Both the position numbers and the translations under genes were made by a program. This document shows positions 17,116 to 25,301 of a stretch of 64,000 nucleotides of DNA, piece after piece. Under the pieces are notes generated by a model that was given only the letters and a program-made list of their open reading frames with translations, searched no databases and had not been told where the DNA came from. Source of the stretch: Pseudomonas oryzagri (GTDB lineage: Bacteria > Pseudomonadota > Gammaproteobacteria > Pseudomonadales > Pseudomonadaceae); assembly GCF_020831405.1 (NCBI RefSeq), contig NZ_JAJHPU010000015.1, forward strand, positions 186,001 to 250,000, given 5' to 3'. Each line of letters opens with the position of its first letter. Positions within the stretch are counted from its first letter, which is position 1.

Positions 17116-18624
17116 TCAGTCGCGCCCCGGCAGGTGCAGGCCGACCGCGCGGGCGCGCAGCTGGCCGTCGCCTGGGCCGCTGGCGGCCGGCAGCACACCG
17201 CCGCCGAGCGCCACCCACAGCTCGGCCTGCGCCGCCAGCTGCCCGGCGCGCACCTGCTGCTGCAGGCGCTGCTGGGCGAACAGCTGGCTCTGCGCCTCGA
17301 GCACCGCGCGGGCGTCGGTCAGGCCGCGCCGGTGCGCCTCGGCGGCCAGTTGGCAGCGTTCCTCGGCGCGGGCCAGGCCCTCGGCGGCGAAGCCCTCCTG
17401 CTCGTGCAGCGAGTGCAGGCGTACCAGCAGGTCGGCGACGCCCTTGAGCGCCTGCACCAGGGTCTGGTTGTACTGCTCGACGGCGATGTCGTAGGCCGCC
17501 GCCTGGGCGCCGAGCCGGCCGCGCAGGCGGCCGCCGTCGAACACCGGCAGGCTGAGCGCGGGGCCCAGCCCCCAGGCCAGCTTGTCGTGACGCAAAAAGT
17601 CCAGCACGCCGCCCTGCACCGCGGCGCGGCCGAAGCTGCCGAGCAGGTCGACATTGGGATAGAACTCCGCCTCGGCCACCTCGATACCGCGCGCCTGCGC
17701 CGCCACCTGCCAGCGCCGGGCGACCAGGTCGGGACGCCGGCCGAGCAGCTCCAGCGGCAGCTGGGTGGGCAGGCCCGGCAGCGCGTGCAGCGTGATGCTC
17801 GGGCGCTCGAGTGCATCGCCGGCACCCGGCCCTGCGCCGGCCAGCGCGGCCAGCTGGTGGCGCGTCAGGGCGATGCGCTCATGCACCAGGTCGAGCTGGC
17901 GGTGCGCCTCGGGCAGCGGCGCCTCGGCCTCGCTGACCTCCAGGCGGGTGCCCAGGCCGATGCGCAGGCGCTCGCGGGCCAGCGCCAGGAGTTGCTCGCG
18001 CTGTTTCAGTTCGTCCTTGGCGATGTCCAGTTGCGCGTAGCCGAGCGCCAGCTGGATATAGGCCTGCACCACCTGACCCTGCAATTCCAGCGCCGCGGCG
18101 CGCGCCTCGGTGGCGGCCAGCTCGGCCAGGCTCAGGGCGCGCTGGCGTTCGCTGCGCAGGCGCCCCCACAGATCGAGGTCGTAGGCCAGGCCGAAACTTG
18201 CGGTGTTGTTCCAGGTGGTGGTGTCGGCCAGCGGGCCGGGGCCGTAGAAGTTGTCGGTCGGCCAGCGCCGGCGCTGCACGCTGGCCTCGACGCCGACCTG
18301 CGGCGCCTGCGCGCCGGCGGCCACCCCGGCCAGCGCCTGCGCCTCGCGCACCCGCGCGCCGGCGATGGCGAGACTCGGGCTGCCGGCCAGGGCACGCTCG
18401 ACCCAGGCATCCAACTGCGCGTCGCCGTAGGCGCGCCACCACTGCGCGGCGGGCCAGGCGGCGCGCTGCTCGGCGTGGGCGATGGCGTCGCCAGCCTCCA
18501 GCGCAGCGGCGTCGAGGCGCTCGGCCTGCGGGGCGATGCCGCCGCGGTCGATGCAACCGGCGAGGGTGGCGAACAGGACGAACAGAGGGGCGAGATACAG
18601 CTCGGGCCGAACGATGGCGGGCAC
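17116..18624 (-). CDS. Outer-membrane efflux lipoprotein (OprM/NodT family), second system
   Basis: 502 residues with a GTG start at 18624, AGGA 8-11 bases upstream. The lipobox LAGC gives C24. Two OEP repeats with WWRAYGDAQLDAWVERAL, LLGRRPDLVARRWQVAAQ and RRGLTDARAVLEAQ. It is first in its operon, whereas the paralogous channel at 12063 is last in the other. It is divergent from the LysR regulator at 18885, with a palindromic operator candidate between them. Confidence 0.9.
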   Translation of the reverse strand: MPAIVRPELYLAPLFVLFATLAGCIDRGGIAPQAERLDAAALEAGDAIAHAEQRAAWPAAQWWRAYGDAQLDAWVERALAGSPSLAIAGARVREAQALAGVAAGAQAPQVGVEASVQRRRWPTDNFYGPGPLADTTTWNNTASFGLAYDLDLWGRLRSERQRALSLAELAATEARAAALELQGQVVQAYIQLALGYAQLDIAKDELKQREQLLALARERLRIGLGTRLEVSEAEAPLPEAHRQLDLVHERIALTRHQLAALAGAGPGAGDALERPSITLHALPGLPTQLPLELLGRRPDLVARRWQVAAQARGIEVAEAEFYPNVDLLGSFGRAAVQGGVLDFLRHDKLAWGLGPALSLPVFDGGRLRGRLGAQAAAYDIAVEQYNQTLVQALKGVADLLVRLHSLHEQEGFAAEGLARAEERCQLAAEAHRRGLTDARAVLEAQSQLFAQQRLQQQVRAGQLAAQAELWVALGGGVLPAASGPGDGQLRARAVGLHLPGRD

Positions 18625-18717
18625 TGCGGCGCATCCTGGAGAGGGGCGGTGGACCGGGAGGGGCAGGCGATTCTAGGGGCGGCCGCGGGCGAGGATAAGG
18701 CGCCGGTCAGGCGATGG

Positions 18718-18740
18718 ATTGTGTACTATCGGTACACAAT
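18718..18740. promoter_or_regulatory. Palindromic operator candidate for the LysR regulator
   Basis: A perfect inverted repeat: ATTGTGTAC (18718-18726), five bases, GTACACAAT (18732-18740). A second, shorter palindrome TTGTGACACAA lies at 18754-18764, sharing the TTGTG half. Both sit between the divergent starts of the efflux operon (18624) and lysR-type gene (18885), the usual place for LysR activation and regulatory binding sites. The role is inferred. Confidence 0.6.
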
Positions 18741-18884
18741 CGGCCGACAAACTTTGTGACACAATCGCTGTCGCACCGAGGACCTCGGCCTGCGCAGGAC
18801 GCGCCCCCGCCGCCAGACGGCCGCCCGCCCCCGCGCGGCGCAGGGAACGGCCAGTCCCGCCCCGCTCCCCTCTACAGGTGCCCG

Positions 18885-19826
18885 ATGGACATCCTCTTCA
18901 ACATGCGCGCCTTCGTCTGCGTGGCGGAAACCGGCAGCTTCACCGCCGCCGCCGCGCGCCTCGACCTGACCACCTCCTACGTGTCGCGGGCGGTCGCCAC
19001 CCTGGAAACCCACCTGCGCGCGCGCCTGCTGCACCGCACGACCAGACGCATCGCCCTCACCGAGGCCGGCCAGCGCTACCTGCAGCGCTGCCAGCAGATC
19101 CTCGGCTACATCGAGGAAGCCGAGGCCGAGGCCGGCGACGCCCATGCGCGGCCGGCCGGCAACCTCAAGCTGCACACCATGACCGGCATCGGTCAGCACT
19201 ACCTGATCCAGGCGGCCGCCGAGTACCACGAGAAGTACCCGGAGGTCAGCTTCGACCTGACCCTGGCCAACCGCACCACCGACATCCTCGACGAGGGCTA
19301 CGACGTCTCGGTGGTGACCGCCCGTGAGCTGCCCGACTCGGGCTTCATCTCCAAGCGCCTGGGCGAGACGCACAGCGTGCTGTGCGCGGCGCCCGCCTAC
19401 CTGGCGCAGCACGGCATTCCGCAGCAGCCCGCCGAACTGGCCGAGCACCAGTGCCTGCGCCTGGTCTATCCGGTGATGAGCCTGGACAAGTGGCTGCTCG
19501 ACGGCCCCGACGGCCAGGAGCTGGTCAGCGTCGAGCGCACCCACTTCCAGGTCAACACGGTGGACGCCATGACGGTGGCGCTCAAGGCCGGCATGGGCAT
19601 CGGCGCGCTGCCGGTGTACTCGGCGCTGCAGAGCCTGGAGGACGGCAGTCTGGTGCGCGTGCTGCCCGGGCACACCCTGTACCCGCTGGGCGTCTACGCC
19701 CTCTATCCGTCGCGCCAGTACCTGGACGCCAAGATCCGCACCTGGGTGGAGTTCCTGCGCGACTACATGCCGGCGCGCCTGGCCGCCGACCAGCGCCGCC
19801 TCGAGGAGTGCAGCCGGCGGGGCTGA
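18885..19826 (+). CDS. LysR-family transcriptional regulator
   Basis: 313 residues. N-terminal winged helix-turn-helix: MRAFVCVAETGSFTAAAARL, then TTSYVSRAVATLE and the arm RARLLHRTTRRIALTEAG, a CrgA/AaeR-type LTTR. The effector domain fills 90-295. It is divergent from the second FUSC efflux operon, which I infer it controls, like AaeR with aaeXAB. Start ATG 18885 is the only one placing the helix-turn-helix at the normal N-terminal distance. Confidence 0.9.
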   Translation: MDILFNMRAFVCVAETGSFTAAAARLDLTTSYVSRAVATLETHLRARLLHRTTRRIALTEAGQRYLQRCQQILGYIEEAEAEAGDAHARPAGNLKLHTMTGIGQHYLIQAAAEYHEKYPEVSFDLTLANRTTDILDEGYDVSVVTARELPDSGFISKRLGETHSVLCAAPAYLAQHGIPQQPAELAEHQCLRLVYPVMSLDKWLLDGPDGQELVSVERTHFQVNTVDAMTVALKAGMGIGALPVYSALQSLEDGSLVRVLPGHTLYPLGVYALYPSRQYLDAKIRTWVEFLRDYMPARLAADQRRLEECSRRG

Positions 19827-19918
19827 CACAAGTTTTTACAGGCCGCCACGGAGCCAACCGAGCGCGCCGCGGTCCTAGGGGAAGGCCGGATCTGCCGGCA
19901 GCACAGGAGTCCCCGCTC

Positions 19919-20206
19919 ATGCTTTCGCGTCTCGTCCTCGTCACCGCCCAGCTCGCCGGATTGGCCCTGTTCCTCCAGGAGCCGGTCCAGGCCTCCGATC
20001 GCGACTACTTCCGTCACGACCGCTACGCCGAGGTCCAGCGCGCCCCGGCCTACTACCGCGATCCGCGTCCGGCCTACTATCCGCCGCGCTATCGGCCGGC
20101 GCCCTACTACGACGCGCGCTATCGCCATCCCCATCGGCATCGCCACCACCACCATCATCATCACCGCGACTACGACCGCTACTACTACAGCGACCGCCGC
20201 TGGTAA
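19919..20206 (+). CDS. Small exported Tyr/Arg/His-rich protein
   Basis: 95 residues; AGGAG sits 9 bases before ATG 19919. Residues 1-25 form a signal peptide ending VQA|S. The mature part is built of Tyr, Pro, Arg and Asp, then a His cluster (eight His in a row within RHHHHHHH-type sequence near residue 80) and a Tyr-rich tail. The composition suggests metal binding or adhesion in the envelope; no family is recognised. Confidence 0.6.
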   Translation: MLSRLVLVTAQLAGLALFLQEPVQASDRDYFRHDRYAEVQRAPAYYRDPRPAYYPPRYRPAPYYDARYRHPHRHRHHHHHHHRDYDRYYYSDRRW

Positions 20207-20352
20207 GCGGCGCCGGTTCGCGCAACCGCGCGTGGCCGACTCGCGCCGGGCAACTGACCTAGACTTGCAGCGAGGCCGCTGGCCTTGGGCGGCACAGCGG
20301 AACGGCGGCAGGGCCCGGTAAGGAGAGGTTCTCCTGGCTGTGCGAGGTTGCC

Positions 20353-20808
20353 ATGCTCGCTCCCCCCGACCGGCCGGCCCGGCTGGTTCCCCGCCCTCCT
20401 CGACCTGCGGCCAGGCGTCGCCAGCTTGGCCGCACTCTGATTTTCCTGCCCGTGCTGCTGCTCGGCCTGGCGCTGACCCTGGTGGTGGTCCTCGCCATGC
20501 AGCAGAAGCCCCCGCCCCCGCCGCCCGCCGCGCCGCCCTGGGTGGTGGCACGCAGCGCACCGCCCGCGCCACTCGCGCCGCCGCAGCCGGCCAAGGCAGC
20601 CAAGGCGACCAAGGCGGCGCCCGCCGCGCAGGCCAAGGTGGTCAAGACGGGCCGGGTGGTCAAGGCGGCCAAGCCCAAGCCCCTGGAGCAGTGCCTGGCG
20701 CGCGGCAGCCACCTGCTCGACAACCGGGTGGCGCGCTGCCGCTTCGGCACCCCGGACGGCGCGCCGCCGGCGGCGACCCGCCGCCCGCCGCGCAAGGAGC
20801 CGGGCTAG
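20353..20808 (+). CDS. Hypothetical single-pass membrane protein, Pro/Ala/Lys-rich
   Basis: 151 residues from ATG 20353. A basic N-terminus (PRPAARRRQLGR) precedes one membrane helix at about 28-48 ([19 protein letters not shown]), so an inside-to-outside single-pass topology is likely. A Pro run and an Ala/Lys-rich linker (KAAKATKAAPAAQAKVVK) lead to a small C-terminal region with two Cys (EQCLARG and ARCRFG) that could pair. Not recognised. It could be a spurious frame in GC-rich DNA, but the membrane helix and paired cysteines argue for a gene. Confidence 0.5.
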   Translation: MLAPPDRPARLVPRPPRPAARRRQLGRTLIFLPVLLLGLALTLVVVLAMQQKPPPPPPAAPPWVVARSAPPAPLAPPQPAKAAKATKAAPAAQAKVVKTGRVVKAAKPKPLEQCLARGSHLLDNRVARCRFGTPDGAPPAATRRPPRKEPG

Positions 20809-20842
20809 CGGCGCTCTCCCCGCCGCGGTTCATGCTGACGCG

Positions 20843-22300
20843 CTACGGCGCATCCGCCGCGTGGCCGGCGGCCAGCGCCGTGGCCAACTCGCCGAGGCGG
20901 CGCAGCGCGCCGGTGACCCGTTCGTCCAGCTCCTGGCAGCAGGACAGCCGCAGGCAATGGCGAAAGCGCGCGCCGTTGGAATACAGCTGGCCGGGGATGA
21001 TGACGATGCGCTCGGCCAGCGCGGCGTGGAACAGCTCCAGGCTGTCCACCGTCTCCGGCAGCTCCAGCCACAGCAGGAAGCCGCCGACCGGCTGGGTGGC
21101 GCGGGTGCCGGCCGGGAAGTGGCGGGCGATGATGCCGCGCACCGCATCGACCTGCGCCGCATAACGCCGGCGCAGGGCGCGCAGGTGGTGGTCGTAGCCG
21201 CCGCTCTCGAGGAACAGGCCGACCGTCTCGGCGAGCAGCACCGACTCGGCGACGCTGGCGGTGAACTTCAGCTGGCGCACCGCCTCGCGGAAGCGCCCGG
21301 CCTCCAGCCAGCCGATCCGGTAGTCCGGCGCCAGGGTCTTGGTGTAGCTGGAGCAGACCATCACCCAGCCATCGCGGTCGAAGGCCTTGACCGTCGGCTG
21401 CAGCGGCTCGACGAACTGCAGCTCGGCGTACAGCGCATCCTCGATCAGCGGCACGCGGTACTGGTTGACCAGCGCGGCCAGGCGCTGCTTGGCGGCCACC
21501 GACATGCTGCAGCCCAGCGGGTTGTGCACCGTGGGCATGGCGACGATGGCGGTCAGGCGTTTCTCCTCCAGCAGCAGTTCCAGCGCGTCGAGGGACAGGC
21601 CGTGCTGCGGGTGGGTGGGGATCTCCAGCACCTTGAGGCCGAGACTGGCGAGCAGCGGGTAGAGGTTGAAGTAGCTCGGCGACTCGACGCCCACGGTGTC
21701 GCCGGCGCGGGTCACTGCGCGCAGCGCCAGCTGCAGCGCCTCCATGGCGCCGTGGGTGAGCAGGATGTCGTCGGCGACCAGGGTCATGCCGAGCAGCGCG
21801 GCGCGCCGGGCGATCTGCTCGCGCAGGCGCCGCGAGCCCGGCGGCAGGGCGTAGCGGCCGACCAGCTGCGGTTGGCGACGCAGCAGGCCGGCGGTCAGCC
21901 GGGCCAGCTTGGCGCCGGGATAGAAGGCCTCGCCGCGCGGGCAGGCCAGCGCCAGGTCGATGTGGTCGGCGCGCTGCTGGCTCTGCAGCACCACGGCCAT
22001 CAGGTCGTCCAGCTGCCCGGCCGGGCGCACCCCGGCCGGACGCTCGCGCAGCGGCCGCTGCAGCGGCGGCAAGCTGCTGCGCACGTAGTAGCCGGACTGC
22101 GGGCGTGCCTCGATCAGGCCGCGGTCCTCGAGCAGGCGGTAGGCGGCGGTGACGGTGTTGAGGCTCAGCTCGTGCTGGGCGGCGCAGGCGCGCACCGACG
22201 GCAGGCGGGTGCCGGCCGGCAGGCTGCCGCGGTCGATGGCCTCGGCCAGCTCCTCGGCGAGCAGGCGGTAGCGGACGGGTGCGGACGCAGGTGCGTTCAT
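20843..22300 (-). CDS. MocR-type regulator: GntR domain fused to PLP aminotransferase fold
   Basis: 485 residues. The N-terminal GntR winged helix (YRLLAEELAEAIDRG, LPSVRACAAQHELSLNTVTA) occupies 8-75. The rest is an aminotransferase class I/II fold with the PLP-binding lysine K321 in SSYTKTLAPDYRIGW and NPLG at about 260-263. Such regulators sense PLP or amino-acid adducts. It is divergent from a LysE exporter, with matching sequence repeats between them (22335-22402), so it very likely regulates the exporter. Confidence 0.92.
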   Translation of the reverse strand: MNAPASAPVRYRLLAEELAEAIDRGSLPAGTRLPSVRACAAQHELSLNTVTAAYRLLEDRGLIEARPQSGYYVRSSLPPLQRPLRERPAGVRPAGQLDDLMAVVLQSQQRADHIDLALACPRGEAFYPGAKLARLTAGLLRRQPQLVGRYALPPGSRRLREQIARRAALLGMTLVADDILLTHGAMEALQLALRAVTRAGDTVGVESPSYFNLYPLLASLGLKVLEIPTHPQHGLSLDALELLLEEKRLTAIVAMPTVHNPLGCSMSVAAKQRLAALVNQYRVPLIEDALYAELQFVEPLQPTVKAFDRDGWVMVCSSYTKTLAPDYRIGWLEAGRFREAVRQLKFTASVAESVLLAETVGLFLESGGYDHHLRALRRRYAAQVDAVRGIIARHFPAGTRATQPVGGFLLWLELPETVDSLELFHAALAERIVIIPGQLYSNGARFRHCLRLSCCQELDERVTGALRRLGELATALAAGHAADAP

Positions 22301-22334
22301 GGCGGTTCACCGGTGACAGCGGGGTGGACGAATC

Positions 22335-22402
22335 ATGGTGACAGTTGCGCAGCGCGCCTTTCTGTAACCATTACAAAAGCAATTTTGTGAGTCTGTCACC
22401 AT
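22335..22402. promoter_or_regulatory. Candidate MocR operator repeats upstream of the LysE gene
   Basis: Three copies of one 10-mer: ATGGTGACAG (22335-22344, inverted), CTGTAACCAT (22362-22371) and CTGTCACCAT (22393-22402). The two forward copies are 31 bp apart, three helical turns, and the middle one is part of a TGTAACCATTACA palindrome. MocR/PdxR/GabR-type proteins are known to bind direct repeats with this kind of spacing. They lie between the divergent starts (22300 and 22456). Confidence 0.6.
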
Positions 22403-22455
22403 TTACCGCCAGTGCCTAGCATGGACTGCCATGGATCAACCGCAGGAGGCCCACC

Positions 22456-23055
22456 ATGTTCGAAGCCCTCGCCCTGGCCAGCTACATGGGAGTGATGTCG
22501 ATCACCCCCGGCCCCAACAACATCATGCTCACCGCCTCGGGGGTGAACTTCGGCTTCCGCCGCACGCTGCCGCACATGCTCGGCATCACCTTCGGCTGCT
22601 CGCTGCAGCTGCTCCTGTGCGCCGCGCTGTTCGCCCAGGTCGCCGACCTGCTCGGCGAGGTGCGTCCGCTGCTGGCGGTGGCCGGCTGCAGCTACCTGCT
22701 GTGGCTGTCGCTGAAGCTGGCGCGCGCCGGCGCGCCGGGCCGCCGCGAGGTGGCGCGGCCGATGGGCTTCGTCGCCGCCGCGTTGTTCCAGTGGATCAAC
22801 CCCAAGGCGTGGATCATGGTGCTCAACGCCTGCGTGCTGTTCCTGCCGCAGGGCGGCCAGCTGTCCGCCGCCGCGGCCATGGCGCTGCTCGCGCTGGTGG
22901 TCAACCTGCCGTGCATCGCGGTGTGGGCCTGGGGCGGCGAGCGGCTGCGCCACTGGCTGCAGCAGGACCGCGCGCTGCGCTTGTTCAACGCCGCGATGGC
23001 CGGCCTGCTGGCCGCCACCGCGCTGTGGCTGCTGGTGGAGGAGCTGACACGCTGA
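22456..23055 (+). CDS. LysE/RhtB-family amino-acid exporter
   Basis: 199 residues, the normal size. The family start motif SITPGPNNIMLTASGVNFG occupies 15-33, followed by FRRTLPHMLGITFG; five to six hydrophobic helices span the protein, with FQWINPKAWIM at about 113-123. It would export an amino acid or analogue across the inner membrane. AGGAGG at 22444-22449 supports ATG 22456. Regulated by the divergent MocR-type protein, by inference; a terminator follows at 23081. Confidence 0.9.
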   Translation: MFEALALASYMGVMSITPGPNNIMLTASGVNFGFRRTLPHMLGITFGCSLQLLLCAALFAQVADLLGEVRPLLAVAGCSYLLWLSLKLARAGAPGRREVARPMGFVAAALFQWINPKAWIMVLNACVLFLPQGGQLSAAAAMALLALVVNLPCIAVWAWGGERLRHWLQQDRALRLFNAAMAGLLAATALWLLVEELTR

Positions 23056-23080
23056 GTCGAATGCCCGGCTGCTGATCCCC

Positions 23081-23110
23081 GACGCCCCGCGAATGCGGGG
23101 CGTCGTCGTT
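23081..23110 (+). terminator. Terminator hairpin after the LysE gene
   Basis: Perfect 10-bp stem GACGCCCCGC (23081-23090) / GCGGGGCGTC (23095-23104) with a GAAT loop, then GTCGTT. The T content after the stem is low, so termination strength is uncertain. Confidence 0.6.
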
Positions 23111-23530
23111 ACGGGCCGGGAGAACGGCGCGGCCTCACTGGCTCTGCCAGCGGCTCCAGCGTTCGGCGATTTCCTCGCCGTGCTTGCCCCAGTACTTGAA
23201 GTCCAGGCTGACCTGCCGGGCCGCGTGGGCGCTGGGCAGGCACGCTCTTGCGAAGGTTCTCCCGCTCCAACTGCGGACGGCCGGCGGCGCAGATTCGCCC
23301 GCATGACGGCATACGGGAATACGACCAACCAACATGCAAGCCCAGTCTCCTGCCGGCAGATGTGCGCCGACGGCCGCCGACCGCCGAGCGCTGCCGGTGA
23401 GCAATGACGGAGGAAACAAGGGTGCCGCCAGGAAGGTGGCATGCCGCTCCCTGCCAGCCGCCGGCGGCGTGAATGGCGGAGACCCGCCCCGGTGGGCTAA
23501 AACACTGGAAGGAATCGCCGAGGAGACGCC
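23111..23530. other. Gap with possible frameshifted gene remnant
   Basis: No intact gene. On the minus strand, 23135-23213 encodes a convincing protein C-terminus (SLDFKYWGKHGEEIAERW, then stop), and just upstream in another frame, around 23225-23275, lies QLERENLRKSVPAQ. The two pieces look like the end of one gene broken by a frameshift. Its family is not recognised. The remainder up to the exonuclease start at 23531 shows nothing. Confidence 0.3.
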
Positions 23531-23977
23531 ATGCGCACGCTGTACATCGACACCGAATTCACCCAGCTCAGCCCGGCCCGGCGGCTGATCTCGCTGGCGC
23601 TGGTGGATGCCGCCGGCGCCGAGTTCTACGTCGAACTCAACGACGGCTGGGAGCTGGCCGACTGCTCGGCGTTCGTCGTCGAGATCGTCCTGCCGCAGCT
23701 CGATCTGCCCCGCCACGGCCGGTCGCGTGCCGAGGCCGGGCCGGCGCTGCACGCCTTCCTCGCCGGCCTCGGCGAGCTGGAGGTGGTCGGCGATGCGCTG
23801 GTCTGGGACTGGCCGCTGCTGCTGGAACTGCTCGGCCCGCTGGGCCTGCCGGACAATGTGCGGGACTGCCGGCAGGTCGATGACCCGTTCGCCGCCCTGC
23901 CGGAGGAGGCCATACCGCACCACGCGCTGCGCGATGCCCGCCTGCTGCGCGACCTGTGCGAGGGCGTCGGCGGCTAG
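23531..23977 (+). CDS. Small DEDDh-type 3'-5' exonuclease-like protein
   Basis: 148 residues with an RNase H-like fold. The DEDD motif is visible: D7 and E9 in LYIDTEFT, D93 in LVWDWPLL, and the final H131/D135 in PHHALRDARLLR. This resembles the short Rv2179c-like exoribonuclease family. Substrate unknown; RNA is likely. Its stop codon lies inside an inverted repeat shared with the convergent gene at 24024. Confidence 0.65.
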   Translation: MRTLYIDTEFTQLSPARRLISLALVDAAGAEFYVELNDGWELADCSAFVVEIVLPQLDLPRHGRSRAEAGPALHAFLAGLGELEVVGDALVWDWPLLLELLGPLGLPDNVRDCRQVDDPFAALPEEAIPHHALRDARLLRDLCEGVGG

Positions 23978-24023
23978 GCCCGCTACGAAAAGTGCCTGTG
24001 CTCGACTGACCTTTCGTAGGGGC

Positions 24024-24030
<7 letters not shown>
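23972..24030. repeat. Inverted repeat spanning two convergent stop codons
   Basis: GGCTAGGCCCGCTACGAAAAG (read 23972-23992) pairs imperfectly with CTTTCGTAGGGGCCTAGGCC (24011-24030) over about 20 positions. The stop codons of the exonuclease (23975-23977) and of the His/Asp-repeat gene (24024-24026) lie inside the arms. It can act as a two-way transcript end. Confidence 0.65.
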
Positions 24031-24299
<269 letters not shown>

Positions 24300-24388
24300 G
24301 CTGGGGCTCGGCGCGGGCGGGCGCCGCAGTCTAGCCGATCGCCGCCCCGGCAGCGCCAGCGGGGCGACCGGCCGGCGCCGCGCGGCCG

Positions 24389-25285
24389 TCAAGGTCCGGC
24401 CAGTTCCTTGTCCTTGACCTCCTGCCAACTGCTGTCGGGATCGAAGGTGGTCATGGCCTTGGCCAGCCGGTCGCCGTCCTGGCCCATGTCCTTCTCGAAC
24501 ACTTCGCCGTCGTGGCTGATCATGAAGCTCATCACCCCGCTGTCGCCGTAGCGCGCCGGCCAGGCGATCAGCGCGAAACCGCGGCTCATGTTGGCGCCGA
24601 GCTTGTAGTCGTAGGCGCCGCCCGGCGCCGAGGGTCCCTGGGCGTCGAGGATGCGGTAGTGGTAGCCCTGCCACTCGCCGTCCGGCAGCTCGTCGCCGAA
24701 CAGCGGACCGAGCGGACTCTCCGGCACACCCGGCTCGTCCGGCCAGTACAGACCGTCGTACTGACCGTCGCTGCTCATGAACTTCTGCGCGTACTCGAGC
24801 ACGCCGTCGCCGTCGTGGTCGATCTCGGCGTAGTCCATCTGCGCGTCGTGGTAGGCGCGCACCGCCTGCATGACGGCCAGTTCGTTGCGGCCGATGCGCC
24901 GCGCGCGGATTTCCTCGCCGCCGGCCTTGGGATCGAAGCGCCAGCCGTCCTTGCCGTGGACCAGCGGCAGCGGGAAGGTCCAGGGCGTGTTGCCGACCAC
25001 CAGCTGGGCGCGGTCCTGTCCCTCGAGGCGCACGGTGCGCCGCTCGCGGTACAGGGCGAGGAAGGCGTCGACGTCCTTGCGCTCGATGTCGTCGGTGGGC
25101 ACCCAGGTCTGCCAGTCGGCGCCGAGCAGCGCGCTCATCCGCTGGGCATCGGCGCGCTCGGTGCCGAGCGCGGCGATCAGCGCGTCGACCGCGGCGGTGG
25201 GGGTGGCGAACGCCTGCTGGGCGTGCGCCTCGAGGGTCGACAGGGCCAGCAGCGCCGGCAGACAGATACGCAGTAATCGATTCAT
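24389..25285 (-). CDS. DUF2950 family exported protein
   Basis: 298 residues with a signal peptide (about 1-22, ending AHA|Q) and the DUF2950 body: FATPTAAVDALIAAL, WTFPLPLVHGKDGWRFD, GRNELAVMQAVRAY, YDYKLGANMSRGFALIAWPA and GVMSFMISHDG. Function unknown; periplasmic. AGGAG lies just upstream of ATG 25285. It follows the DUF3300 gene by 16 bp on the same strand, the usual pairing of these two families. Confidence 0.88.
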   Translation of the reverse strand: MNRLLRICLPALLALSTLEAHAQQAFATPTAAVDALIAALGTERADAQRMSALLGADWQTWVPTDDIERKDVDAFLALYRERRTVRLEGQDRAQLVVGNTPWTFPLPLVHGKDGWRFDPKAGGEEIRARRIGRNELAVMQAVRAYHDAQMDYAEIDHDGDGVLEYAQKFMSSDGQYDGLYWPDEPGVPESPLGPLFGDELPDGEWQGYHYRILDAQGPSAPGGAYDYKLGANMSRGFALIAWPARYGDSGVMSFMISHDGEVFEKDMGQDGDRLAKAMTTFDPDSSWQEVKDKELAGP

Positions 25286-25301
25286 GGCGAGTCTCCTTTT
25301 C

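Noticed and set aside
13893..17447. 1184-codon open frame on the plus strand opposite the second efflux operon
   Set aside because: It is antisense to well-supported FUSC, DUF1656 and HlyD genes and has the Gln/Arg/Gly composition typical of shadow frames in GC-rich DNA.
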